Made by a program: the position numbers and the translations under genes. Below, piece by piece: positions 1-11,400 of a DNA stretch of 28,927 bases. A model generated the notes under the pieces. That model was given only the letters and a program-made list of their open reading frames with translations, was not told the DNA's origin and searched no databases. The stretch's first letter is position 1, and every line of letters starts with the position of its first letter. This DNA is from Chloromonas sp. AAM2 (Eukaryota > Chlorophyta > Chlorophyceae > Chlamydomonadales > Chlamydomonadaceae): NCBI GenBank assembly GCA_004335635.1, contig QAXH01002786.1, positions 1 to 28,927 on the forward strand, given 5' to 3'.

Positions 1-59
<59 letters not shown>

Positions 60-75
60 TGATGATGATGATGAT
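1..75. repeat. (GAC)19(GAT)6 trinucleotide microsatellite, truncated by window edge
   Basis: Nineteen uninterrupted GAC units (1-57) pass directly into six GAT units (58-75). The array touches the window start, so its true length is unknown. A short ORF that starts inside it is an artefact of the GAT units giving ATG codons. Confidence 0.97.
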
Positions 76-325
76 GCCTGGCCCAGATAAGGAGCGCTCA
101 AGTCAGACATGCGCACATTTGTCCACCACGCTGCAATCCAAGCATCTGCGGCTTTGGCAAGTTGGTCTTGTGAACTGGAACCACGTTGAGTGGCTCTGTG
201 TGCATGCTGTTTCTCTTATCACACGTGATCAGGGTCGCGGCATAGAAAGCAGAGATTGTCTCGGATAGGAACAACGACTTCCACACAACCGGACATGCAA
301 TTGATTACCAACACACAACCACCTC

Positions 326-402
326 GAGGGGTGGCCACCACCATTACTATCGCGGTGTGTCATAATCCCCTTCACTTGTAGGTTGGACAGTTTGGAGTCC
401 CT
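326..402 (+). repeat. Dispersed repeat A, copy 1
   Basis: This 77-bp segment matches 16571-16647 in the same orientation with 69 of 77 bases identical by eye. Shared landmarks are GGTGGCCACCACCATTA near the start and CACTTGTAGGTTGGAC in the second half. It contains the palindrome GGTGGCCACC. The copy lies 63 bp upstream of the ATG of the 465-1271 ORF, while the other copy is in an intron of the epimerase gene. It is probably a fragment of a mobile element, but no element ends or target duplications could be defined. Confidence 0.85.
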
Positions 403-464
403 CTCCGTTAGGGTTGCGTGAATCACTGCTACGCTTTTACGGGTAGAATGCCTCCCTACATGCC

Positions 465-1271
465 ATGTCACCAACCCAAACTGAATGTCCTACGCAGGCC
501 ACTGCCAACGTGATGAGGCACTGCGGTGTGTGCTGGCAAGACAACATGCAACGCATTCTGATTTGGAACGGTGGCAGTGAAGACTGCACCCTCTTCCCCT
601 TAGCTATCCACGCCATCCTACCCCTACTGGCCAACTCATGCGGCCATGGTGCAGCACTAGAGCTAGCCCATGTGTCTCTCCACCGGCCCTTACTCCATGC
701 ACTAGCCATGCACATGGGGGCCCGTCTCACACGCCTTACACTGTTCTGCTGCCCCCTGGGCGCGGGTGTGGGCCACACACTCATACCTGCCCTACCTCAG
801 CTCACTCGTCTCACTCTCACTGGCAACCAGTACGACTTGCCGCCAACTGCAGAAGAGTTTGCCTTCCTACTCTCACCTCTGGTGCATTCAAGCCACTGCA
901 CAACAGTCACAACTGACGTAACTACCCCTGGTGCCAGGCCAGGCAACAGCAACAACGCCGATACCAATGCGATCATGAATGGTGTGTTGCAAAGCAATGC
1001 ACTCCGAGGCGCTATAAGTGTCAGTGGCAGTTCGGCAGCCGAGGCAGTTATCACATGCCCATCACATGACAGCAGGGTGTTACGTGCACGTGCTGCCACG
1101 CCTGTGCTCACGCTTGTGGTGGCACAGGGATGGGGTGCACGGCTCAGCGCTGCCAGGGATGCGCTGTCCCCCTTGCCCAAGTATGTGCGCCTGCGGGAAA
1201 TGAACTGCATGGCGTGTGTCACTCCTAAGGGTGTCTGGCCTTTCAAGCCTAGCGATGACGAGCTGCAGTAG
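465..1271 (+). CDS. Intronless hypothetical ORF with LRR-like segment (268 aa)
   Basis: This is an open frame of 268 codons from ATG to TAG. I do not recognise the protein. A middle part contains leucine-rich spacing (LTRLTLFCC, then about 25 residues later LTRLTLTGN), as in irregular leucine-rich repeats. The N-terminal part is Cys/His-containing and the segment near residues 150-190 is rich in Asn, Ser, Thr and Ala. No signal peptide or membrane segment is evident. No upstream exon is needed because the ATG follows a non-coding repeat (copy A), and no TGTAA signal lies soon after the stop. It could be a single-exon algal LRR family member, a remnant of one, or an element-borne ORF. Its length on this GC content argues against pure chance, but opposite-strand ORFs also run through it, so I hold it loosely. 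Confidence 0.42.
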   Translation: MSPTQTECPTQATANVMRHCGVCWQDNMQRILIWNGGSEDCTLFPLAIHAILPLLANSCGHGAALELAHVSLHRPLLHALAMHMGARLTRLTLFCCPLGAGVGHTLIPALPQLTRLTLTGNQYDLPPTAEEFAFLLSPLVHSSHCTTVTTDVTTPGARPGNSNNADTNAIMNGVLQSNALRGAISVSGSSAAEAVITCPSHDSRVLRARAATPVLTLVVAQGWGARLSAARDALSPLPKYVRLREMNCMACVTPKGVWPFKPSDDELQ

Positions 1272-2457
1272 ACTTTGACTTAAACTGAATAGGTATGATC
1301 AAAACTACAGAAGGTTACAACAAGCCGTTGTTGAGCCGATGGCTGTAGATCACTGCAGCAACAAACTCAGTTTCAACTACCTTTGCTTTTGAATTGGGTT
1401 TCAAGAGCTATTGCTCCTCTGTTCATACTACTGTACTTGCAAACAGACATAGCTGTTCATACCGCTGCAGCATCTGGCACCAACATTGATTTGCCTGTGT
1501 TTGCCGCACGTGTGGATTGATTGTCCGTTGTTGAACTCACCTGTTGAGTGTTGCTGTTGTTCCCACGATATCGGTATGTTGAATTGGTTTCTCCTTTGTA
1601 CGCAATTGATTTCTCTCATTTCGGATTTGCGGGCATCAACTCAAATCGAAGGGCTACAAGGCCTGTCTCGTATCGATTCCACCCACGCTGAATGATCCTT
1701 CCTTGACAAGACGGACTTATGTTGGCGATTGATTTCTGGCCACCAGCTGCCACAACTCTCACTTACCATGGCAGTTTGAGCCATCACCATATATTCCTAG
1801 TGTGAAGACGCATTGAATGATGACAATTCCTGAGCCATGGTATGGAGCCATAGATACTGGCATACCAAGTACTTCCTTTGGCCTCTATGTTCACTGTGCG
1901 GCAGGCACAACTGTCTGAGTTGACTTTTCTGAGTTTATTTTAGCGTTACTTTAGTGCAGTTGAGCGTCGAGCATTGCCGAAGAACAGACTGCTCGCACAG
2001 TTTTGATGAGTGACGAACTCAACACAACATCTGTTTGCGCTGATGCGTCCTGGTATGCATCAAGTTCACCTGTAAACCTGTTCTCTCACATTGCTTGTTA
2101 TTACTCCCGCACGTTCTGACTTGCGTTCGCCTAGCGTGTCTGTCAGGGCTTCCCTAATGTAAACAACTGATGTGCAGAGTTTTTGCCAGTTTTCCTGCAA
2201 CCTGCCCAGCGCCTTCTTGAGACACAATCAACTACAGGAGTTCTCAAACAAACTCTGAACATTCAGTTGCAGGAAAGAGAGACTGTCAAGTAACATTCGT
2301 GCAGCTCCAGGAGCAGGACTTGCTTTAGCCTGTCTTAGCCCACAAGACTGGCTCTGTCGACGTTACAGTCAACGACCAACAACATCAACCAATCAATTCA
2401 AGAGTTGGCAGAATCTGCCAGCAATTCAAGAATGAGCATCTGCACATCAGACACAAC
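1272..2457. other. Spacer with no recognised gene; holds 3' flank of LIN1-like gene
   Basis: Only short, non-overlapping frames with frequent stops are present on both strands. The base composition is more AT-rich than the flanking exons. The right end should contain the 3' untranslated region of the minus-strand LIN1-like gene, including a TGTAA on the minus strand at 2363-2367. I see no tRNA, rRNA or element structure. Confidence 0.6.
2363..2367 (-). promoter_or_regulatory. Putative TGTAA polyadenylation signal of LIN1-like gene
   Basis: TTACA on the plus strand reads TGTAA on the minus strand, 91 bp beyond the inferred LIN1-like stop codon at 2458-2460. TGTAA is the usual green-algal poly(A) signal. 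A five-base word occurs often by chance, so this rests on position alone. Confidence 0.45.
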
Positions 2458-5400
2458 TCATCCGGTGGCAGGCTGTGCCTGTGCCGGCAGACCGTGGCCA
2501 GCCTCTGTCACTGCCTGGTACTGTTGGTCATCAGTGATACGGTACCTGGAGCAGCACAGAGGCGCAGCACAAGTTAATAAGAGCCTGACAGGTCGCTGAC
2601 ACAACCAGGCTAGGCATGGCGACTGCACCCATGGCAGAATGACATGTACGACGTGCGATACCGGTACGTCCTCAGCCATACAGTAGCGCACACATGAATC
2701 ATGTTACTCTGAGTGAGAGCATGCATGGATGAAAACGGCAGCTGTTGGTAGGTACTACAAGGAACATGATATACATATAGTTCAGTGGTGAACACGACAG
2801 TAAATGTGTCACCATGTCAAACGATTGCATAAGAGTAGCCCAAACACAAACCTTGAACTTATGCGCCAACAGTTTGCTATTTGAGATCAGTCACGTTGCA
2901 TGTACTGCCAACCTGGCCCATGCTTCAAACAACAGGCCGAGTCCAGTGAAGTCCCTGACACGCTGGGTCCACTCACCAGCCTCCCGTGTTTGCGTCCATG
3001 AAGAGCTGAGTGGCAGGGTTGTACCACACACCCAGGCTGCTGTTGTAGTGCAGACCTGACGCTGCGTCCTGTTCAAACCCTAACAGCGCCTGTGACAACC
3101 CTGCATCGACCCCGCCTTGACTGCCAGTGGCTACAACACCCACTGCTCCATTCTGTACACCGCCTGCATTTGGCCCATCAGACCCCCTGCCGCCCCCTGC
3201 CATGCCACCAGTGATGCCTTCTGGATGACTGGCCACGCCAGACTCGATTGCTGCGCTTGGTAGACTTGCGTTTGATACAACGCCTGGCCCACCTGTGACT
3301 GCAGGTGCCGCAGGTGCTGGAGCGATGCTTGCCTGCTGCTGGTGCTGCTGATCCCGCGCCTGCTGTTGTGGCTTGTCTGCTAGTGCAGGGCCACCGGCGG
3401 CAGGCAAGGTCTCCGCCTGATCAAACATGTCCACATCATCCCCATCATGTGTTCCTGTCCCAGCATTGTCTAGTCTGCCTTCAGGAGTCACAACGTTTGC
3501 ACCCTGATTGGCAACGTCCATGCCAAGAACAGGTTGACTGGATGCATGTGCTGTGCTGGCCTCTGCTGACTGCAATAGAGCGACGGCCAGTTGTACCGCA
3601 GTCCTAGCCTCATCCTCCGCCGCGCCAACTGTTGCAATACGCACATCAACCCCTGCCGTACCGCCGGCAGCAGTCGTTGCCGCTGTGACTGCACTGCCAC
3701 TGCTCTGTGATACCGCCGCTGTCGCACTGCCGCTGGTTGGCTGGAGCATCCTTGCCTGCGCCACCTCCTGCGCGAGCTGCTCACGCGACTTGTTGTAGAT
3801 TGAAAAGTCGCCAGCGCTCAGAAGCAAATCTGCGTACTCAGTCTGCAGCAACGTGTACAGCAAGTGAGTGCTGGTGTCGAGTATGGATATAAGAGTGGAG
3901 GACGTGGAATGATACCCTTTAACTGCTTACATGTGGGACTCGTCGTACAGCAGATGCAGCATGGAATGGTGTCGGTTATGGGTCAGGTTAGGGAGACGTC
4001 ACACAGCATGGCATGGGTCGGTTAGGGACACGTCACACAGCAAACGTGGAATGGTATTTGACTCCGCCATTTGGTTTGGAGCAGTGCGCCGGACTTTTAC
4101 ATGGAATACTACATGTCTGACCGTGTCAACCCACACCTTGCACAATACGTGCAGCATCTCACAACAGATGGGCGGCACAGCAAGGAATGTTGCTGCTGTG
4201 TTCCAATTCAGCCCTGCAAGGGGACAGGCTTTGTCACAGGCACCGGCGCCTACCATGCGAGTTTGTCACAGGCACAGGCGCCTGCCATGCGAGTTTGTCA
4301 CAGGCACAGGCGCCTACCATGCGAGTTTGTCACAGGCACAGGCGCCTACCATGCGAGTTTGTCACAGGCACAGGCGCCTACCATGCGAGTTTGTCACAGG
4401 CACAGGCGCCTACCATGCGAGTTTGTCACAGGCACAGGCGCCAACCATGCGAGTTTGTCAAAGGCACAGGCGCAGACATGGCTGAAGCAAACACAGCTGA
4501 CAAGAGCAGGACAACTTACGCAAACAGCCACAAGCGAATGAATTATGTGAGCAAAAGCAGCTAACGCGCCCAGACGCTTACCAGCTTATCAAATTCAATG
4601 TTGTGCGGCGCTCGGTTGCCGCTTCGCGTGCCCTTTGCAGCATGAGGCGATGAGGCAGCGCTGGACTTCTGGTTGGGCTTGGCCGGACTTGCTCCCATTG
4701 CAGGGCCAGAAGCTGGGCAAGGGTTACCAGGCAACGACCCATCAACAGAACGGCCAACACCTTTGGCTTCCGCCTGTCCCGAGTTGCAGGCGTCCTGACT
4801 TCCACCGCTTCCGTTGGCTTGATCATTCCCACCGGCTGGTGATGCATCCATAGGGCCGGCCTGAGACTGTTCGCCCTCCTGCTGCTGGTTCTGTTGCTGC
4901 TGGTTCTGCTGCTGCTCCTGCAGTTCCTGCTCTTGCCGCTTGATCTTGCGTGCTCGCTGTCGTGCTGCGGTGCTGCCTAGAGACGTTTCCGCTGCACCCC
5001 CTGCGCCCCGCCCCGCCCGGGACTTGGAGCCTGGAGGTTGCCCATCGCCTGACGCGCTCGTGCTTGCACCCAGCCGCCTGCATGACATGACAGCCCGACC
5101 ACACATCACATGCCACAGGACTACTATGACACAATCGGCAAGCCGGAAAACATAGAGCAAGCGTGCTCATGTCATTGCTACCAAACTTCTTTCTGCGCAT
5201 GTTTACTCCCCCGCATGAGGTCACGGCTGTGGTGTGTGAGAGGTGTTGATTTGGACGTGATGCATGCGGCAAGGGTTTAGGTACAACCTGCGTTGAGCCA
5301 TGGCGTATGATGCATGTCGGTGCATGATACGCATTGGATGCGTGAGAGGCAGTGCTTCGACACGCTTTGGCACCACCCTAGGCACATCAATCACCCGCAC

Positions 5401-8030
5401 CCACTGCCTCGCCTGAGCCCCAACAGCACATGCTCTCGGCAATCCAACAACAGCAGGGCAAAGAACTGCGGTGCACGTGATCCAGCCAGGGTGATTTGCG
5501 TCCCTATGATGTCATTGACATTGATAGATCAGTCCCTCCTTGTCAACCCAACTAAGCTCCAGTCGCCCCTGCACACAATGCTTGAAATAATGCGAGCACT
5601 ACCGTCCCCACCTCTGCTACCACCGCCCATGCATCCCCTCCAGCCTCACCTGAGCCCGGTCAGCACATTTTCTCCCGGCATCAGCAGCCCCGCCACCCGC
5701 TGCTTGTAGGCAAGCACGTCCTCGTGCGATAGCACAAACACCTCCCCCTCATCCCCGCCATCCCCATCTTCTCCCTCCTCGCCCTCCTCCTCGTCCTCCT
5801 CCTCGCCCTCCTTCTGCTCTCCTTGTTGCCCCTTGCGGCCATCTGTGCTGCTATCCATTGGCCCTGCTCCTGGCTGCTGTGGGTTGGAGCTGCTGCCTGA
5901 CTGATTCTTGGAGCTGGTTCGTTTGTTCCTGCCCCGCTCCTGTGCCTGTACTGCCTGTATGAGGCGGTTGGCCAAGTCGCCCTCCACCCGCTGATGAGGG
6001 TCCTGCGGCGGGCACCCAACAAGTGCAGCATATGATAAGGTTGCATCAATCGGCAGTACGCCAGCTGAAGCCTCGTGCTATGCTCTGCAGCCTATGTGCG
6101 CGCTAGTTGGTCCGGGAGGCACCAAACACGTCCAACAGGGTGTGCACAATTGCTGCGATGTCTGTGAGAATAGGTCCACCCATTCTCCCCCCCGCACCAC
6201 ACCACTCCGTGGTACATCCCCCTGGGTCGCCTACCCACTGGTGCCCACACCGCGTCCCCTGCCACAGGCCCAGCCCCATGTTGCCCCTACCATGTCATCC
6301 AGGGCATCCAGCCAGGCGTCCTGTGCCTCGCCTTCGGTCCGGTACTGGATGTAGTTGCCAGCAGCGTCAAAGAAACCTGCAAAAACGGCCAGACAGCCTC
6401 GTCATGGGCCAAACGGTTGGCCGACGCCTCACAGGTGTCATGGGCCTAACAGTGGGCAGCCTAGCCGTGCTGCTCAAAGTACTGGTAAAGTGCATGCCTC
6501 ATGCTGCTGTAGCCCACCTTCCTCCCTCTCCCTGCGCAGGTGAAAGGGCTCCACTGGGATGTTGTCAGTCAGGTACTCCTGCACAGTAAGACGCATGGGC
6601 ACAGTAAGACGCTGATGATTGGTAAACAACGATTCGGAATGCAAGTCGTTTGCACTTGGCGTTAGTGATCTCCCTAGAAGTGCTGTCATCTGCTGGTCTG
6701 CCAAGCTCCTGACGGTTATCCAGAGTAACCTTATAGTGGTGTTTAACGTAGTTGGGCAGTATATGACAAATGTTGGGTGGTATGAATGCGCTGCAATGCC
6801 TCCCTGACTGCCTCCCACTGCTGACCTCTTCCGGCTCATCGTAGTCCTCCTCAGCACCGTAGATATCACTGGGGATCACCGACACCTGCGCAGCAGGATA
6901 GGAAACCTGGAACAGGATAGGAAACCAATGCAAGGTAAGGCTAACAAGAGCACACAGAGGAAGACTGAGGTGGCCCGACAAACCTGCCTAACCCACGTTG
7001 AGCATGCCATGCCATGTGTGAGATCTGCCTGGGGGACTTGAGGACAGAGTAAACCTGAGGCCAGCGTGTCCCTTCAAAAAGCATCCGAAAAGGTGCACTC
7101 ACATCCAGCCCGGTGCGTTTCAGCTGCTGCCGTTTCTGCTCCGCGCGCTGGGCAGCCCTGCGCTTGGCAGCGGTGGTGGGGTCCACATCCTTGATGGGCC
7201 CCTGGTCTGCAGGGCCAGTGCAGACAGTCAGCTTGGGACAAGCTGGCAGGTGCACCCTTCGCCATGTGCTCTTTTGGCCACTGCCCAACCCGCAAAGTGC
7301 AGCCATATCATGTGCAACTTCTGGTTGGTGTTGTTTGCTCTGCCTCCTTTTTGTCCGTTGCAATGCAAGCAATTGCCCCAATCTGCCATACGCTCTCGTA
7401 TTGTTGCAGCAGCAATGCATGTCACTTCAGGCAATGCGCCCTTCATTGTGTACGTTGACAACCTGTAACCAGCTCAGCGTCTTCTGTGTGTATGATCTTC
7501 TGTGTTGTCTTCTCATGTGACATGCCATCCTGCGTCGACGCTGGACCCTGTGTGTCCATCTGCAACGGCTGGCTGCACATTAGGCCATGACATGGCTTCG
7601 TACCTGAACGTTGGAAGCCCCGTTCCTCCAGATCCTCCTCATCCTCTGCATGCAGATAACGTGCAGCCTATTGTTGCCAGCATGTGGTCCTGAAGTCGTA
7701 TCATGCGAGTATTCAGACCAGGCAAGTTCAAGGCCATTCTTGCTGACAAGGCCGACCCCTCATGCACGGCAGCATACGCACCTGTTGCCAAACAGCAAGC
7801 ACAACTGTTGCCAGCCACAGGTAGGCCTGAACTCATTTGTGAATACAGAGTGTGCACCCACCACCAGGCAGCAGAGTCCGTTGGCCGCCAAGCTTGAGCT
7901 TTTTCCTGGCAAGCTCCTGATCAATCGCGCTGTATGCGTCCTTGGCTGGCATCTCATGTGAGGGCTTTTCCGCGAACCGCACCCGCTTATGTGCCGGGGC
8001 GGCTTCGTCATCCTCCACCAGCTGTATCAT
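2458..8030 (-). CDS. LIN1: CD2BP2/LIN1-like U5 snRNP protein, 10 exons, ~774 aa
   Basis: Exons in transcript order: 7862-8030, 7604-7645, 7103-7206, 6826-6885, 6518-6578, 6291-6376, 5650-6002, 4582-5077, 2977-3842, 2458-2545. All reading phases close (2325 nt). Family motifs appear in the order of human CD2BP2 and yeast Lin1. A basic RVRFAEKP start is followed by an acidic linker and the block EPFHLRREREEG-FFDAAGNY (about residues 134-153), the counterpart of the human PFNL...EEGHFDADGNY segment. TGLRRLG is formed across the exon 7/8 junction, and FDKLTEYADLLLSAG (about 454) is the conserved helix. The protein joins the U5 snRNP during tri-snRNP assembly in the nucleus. At the C terminus, where human CD2BP2 has a GYF domain, there is instead an aromatic OCRE-like motif (about 712-760: GLHYNSSLGVWYNPAT then GGWYRITDD), completed by the last exon. 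Low-complexity acidic, Gln-rich and Ala/Gly-rich stretches lengthen it. The exon 4 donor (GTCAGC) and exon 1 donor choice are the weakest sites. The start is the first in-frame ATG, with A at -3. Confidence 0.9.
4229..4484. repeat. 32-bp minisatellite, about 8 copies, in LIN1-like intron
   Basis: The unit begins GTTTGTCACAGGCACAGGCG and continues with CCTACCATGCGA. Unit starts fall at 4229, 4261, 4293, 4325, 4357, 4389, 4421 and 4453. The first and last copies are diverged, and the inner ones differ by single bases (for example TACC or TGCC). Each unit contains GGCGCC. The array lies in the intron at 3843-4581 of the LIN1-like gene. Because 32 is not a multiple of three and no frame has a stop, all three plus-strand frames stay open and encode the same shifted peptides. 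These are artefacts, not genes. Confidence 0.96.
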
Positions 8031-8447
8031 TGTCGTTGTGCTTGCAAATCTGGCGTAGTATGACAAAACCCTACACCCCCTGGCTCGCTCAGACTATCAG
8101 TGTAAGTGTCGGTCTGTCAGCTGCCACGTACGATCAGCTGTGTATAATCTCGACCGGTGGAGCATGTGCATCAGTATGTATGGGTTGAGCGAATGCTCAA
8201 TTAAGGGTTTAGTGTCTTCCGTTACCAGCATCCAACAAGGGTTTCCACACCCAAGGGGGGGCCCAGTTTCCTGCATTCCACACCTTGATTGCTGCCCGAA
8301 TACTAAAACAGAGCGCTTTGCTGATTCACCGCAATGCCCCCTCAAGCCAACTTGTTGGAGACAATACGCAGGTAACAGAGTGGATGTCTCTCGGCTGTGT
8401 GCAACCATAATAGCCTGCATGCGTCATGCACACCCGAGAAAACGCTC
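8031..8447. promoter_or_regulatory. Divergent intergenic region between LIN1-like and QNG1 genes
   Basis: 417 bp separate the inferred ATG codons of the minus-strand LIN1-like gene and the plus-strand DUF2419 gene, so both promoters and both 5' leaders must lie here unless upstream non-coding exons exist. No convincing TATA box or repeated element is visible. A run of G and C occurs around 8259-8268. The bidirectional-promoter reading is inferred from geometry only. Confidence 0.5.
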
Positions 8448-11400
8448 ATGAGGATGACACTTATGATCTCCACTCACGTACGTGTATACCTGTCGCTGTC
8501 TGCCCACGATCGTATGTATGCGCATGATGTGAGTCAGCAGCAGCCCCTTTTGCCTGCTCGCAGCACCTGTCGGCATGTGGCAGAGGCTCACAAGCAGCAT
8601 GTAGCCATTGACGAGGCAGCTGTGCAGCAACTGGCCTCCAGCTTGGATCCAGGAGTGGTGATGGCATGTGCACGAGGCCTGCAGCTGCCTGTCAGGTTTG
8701 ACAGCCTTGAGGCAGAGGTGAGACTTGATTACCCGGCACGCATCAATTCTCGACTGCGCCAGGTCAGGCTTTGCTGGTGAGCGCATGGGGTCTGAACACG
8801 TAATGATACAGAATCACCAATTGCGACCATAGTAGCCAGGGGATTATGCCAGAGCACAAGTGCGTGAGTCATCTGGAGTCACACAGACTTCTGGGCGCAA
8901 CAAGCTGGCCGCTAGCTGGCAACATAAGGTGTCTTTGCTGCCTGCACTGTTATCAATGCCGCTTTGCTGTGCGAAGGCTCTCCTATGCATAGCCTCCACT
9001 GCAATACTTGACAATGCACACCATCCGTAATTGAGATTCAAGCATTGCATGCTCATGCGCATGGAACCCTTTCAACAACTTGGGCGGTTGCTGAGACCAC
9101 TGCGTGCGCTGTACTGGCTCTTGCTGAGCCCTTCCGCCATTGCGCGCCCCTCCGCCATTGTCTCCTTCCGCTATTGCCCGTATCCTTCCGCTAATTGTCC
9201 TTCCGCCATTGCCCGCTTCCAAGCTGCACTACTACTATGTATACCGTGTGTAATTGTCATCGTCATCCCGACTAAAGTATAAATCATTGATTACACCAGG
9301 GGGGCACACATGCACCGAGCGTGAATAATCATAGTGTCATGGGATGTGCGGGAATGATGCCAGATGACTGTCCTGGTAGTCCCAGAACCTCACTGAACTG
9401 ACAAGCGTGTATACCGTGTGTGATTTTCTATGGTGGCATGCGGTGTGTGGTCTTGCTGACCTTTGGTGCTGCAGGTGTCATTTCTAGCGATGTACCACTT
9501 GTTGGACTTTGGGACAGGGTACAACCCAGTGCTAGTCAGGCGGTACAAGCGGGATCAACGTGAGATGCTGCAGTACGCAGTACTGGGCATGCACATGGGT
9601 GCTCAGCGTTTGGATGCCGCATGGATGGCAGCCTTTTCAAGTGGAAAGTGAGAGTGGGGGCTACATGCACTGGTCAGCATTGCGCTAATCAGATGCTTGT
9701 TTTGAAGAGATTGTGATTGACACGTGTGGTCGATTCGGGCTCGTGTACACATCCTGGGTTGTTGACTCTCATGCACTTTTACAGGTCTCTCATGACAATG
9801 GCAACGTAATCATTCACCTGCTGGGCAAGGACTGGCAAATGCTGCTTGCCAATGCCATTGCAGTGCGACGTCACACTTTGGAATTGAGACACATGAGGAC
9901 GTGCCTGTGCCAAACCTTCCATGCGTCACCATGTCCAAACCGGTGTGTAGCGCATGTAAGCCATCGAGGCCTGCTCACCTGTCTTGCACACTTGGCCTGG
10001 CCGACCGCTCGCTGCAGGGCTCTTTCAAAAGCAAAATTTCTCTTGCATGATGGTCATCTGTGAACGTCTGCGACTCGGCTACTCTGGCCTATGAGCCACA
10101 GTGTTCACCCGTTTTCACAACAACTGTCACACGCGTCACTTCACGTGCAAGATTGCATGCCGTGCTTTGACTGTTCTATGCAGGGTGTGCTTGCTGAGCT
10201 GGTGAGCCTGTACACACAGGCGGTGCGCGAGGCGGGAGCAGCACTCCAGGAGGAGGGGGCAGCCAGCATGGGTCAAGCAATCATCACACTAGTGGACGGG
10301 CTGCACAAGAGGAAGTGAGTGAAGGACCTACCTCAAGTTGGCGGCAAATCTTTATTAATGGACATGAAGAGAGTGGAGTGCCTTACAAGCTGAGGAGTTC
10401 GCTTTTTACAAGCTAGGGAGTATTAGACGCGAATTTTCATGAGGCTTAATCTGCAAGAGCACCGAGGTAAGTGCAGCGCTTTGAAGGCGTGGCCTGCTGC
10501 CAGGAGGGGTTCAAGTGTTTTGGAGGGGTAGAGCTAGGCCATTGAGGACAAGCGAGGATTTGTAGTTGAGCATACCTTGGGCTCAACTGCTCGGCTTCCT
10601 TACTCACGCCGACTGGCATCCACTTTCTCTTTGTCTGGCTTTCACTGTGGTACGACAATAGGGAGAGGGAGGAGCTTGCACCGTCTGAATCACACTGATT
10701 GTTGCTTGATGGTTGCAGGCCGGAAACACAGGCAGCAGCTCTGGTGCAGGAGATGGTGGAGGCCATCCCAGCCTTTGCGGACCAAGGGTTGTATGAGGGC
10801 ACACGTGTGGTGTTTGCGAGAAAAGCACAGGTATGTCTCAGGTACCTGTGCTCAACAATTCAGGCGTTGCCACCCACGTTCACTGGCCAGGCTTTGAAGC
10901 TTTCTTGCTTTTCAAGCAGGCCTGCGTTTACGTTTCTGACAACAAGTCACATGTGGGATTGGTCGAATCAGTGCTGGCTCAAGTCCACCTTGCTGGTTGG
11001 CAGGCACTCGTGTTTGAGCTGCACTCGCGCTTTCACAGAGAAGACCCGCGGTTTGACTTCAAAGACGTAGCATCGTTGACAGGCGACTCAGGTGAGAGCC
11101 AGTGAGGTCTAGCCTGTGCAGCAGGCGCTTGGTTTGTGTACCTGTGCACAGCTCAAGACTGGTTGCTGACATAACAAACTACTGACTGTAACGCATAGTT
11201 GTTTGTATGCACGCATGCATGGACACGGGCCAGCATGGATATTTGTTCAAACGATGTGAATGCATGGGCAGCTGGTGGCAAGAGCCAGGATGGAAACCTG
11301 TGCACAACTGACGTGCTTTGATGTGGGCAGGGCCAACAGTTGCAGCAGTGCTACGGGCCAAAGGCGTGCTCAAGTACTCAGAAGAGCTGGCTGCCACGGT

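Noticed and set aside
797..1246. 149-codon minus-strand frame across the LRR-like ORF
   Set aside because: It has no domain features, no splice context and a lower-quality composition than the plus-strand frame. It is kept only as a reason for caution about 465-1271.
3931..4564. Three overlapping plus-strand ORFs of 125-184 codons
   Set aside because: They are the same 32-bp minisatellite read in three frames, inside an intron of the minus-strand LIN1-like gene.
9785..9862. Candidate QNG1 exon after the strong TTTTACAG acceptor (frame beginning VSHDNGNVI)
   Set aside because: It cannot be joined to the preceding exon without a stop or frame break. The acceptor at 9861-9863 gives phase continuity and the family motif HFGIETHEDVP...CVTMSKP instead.
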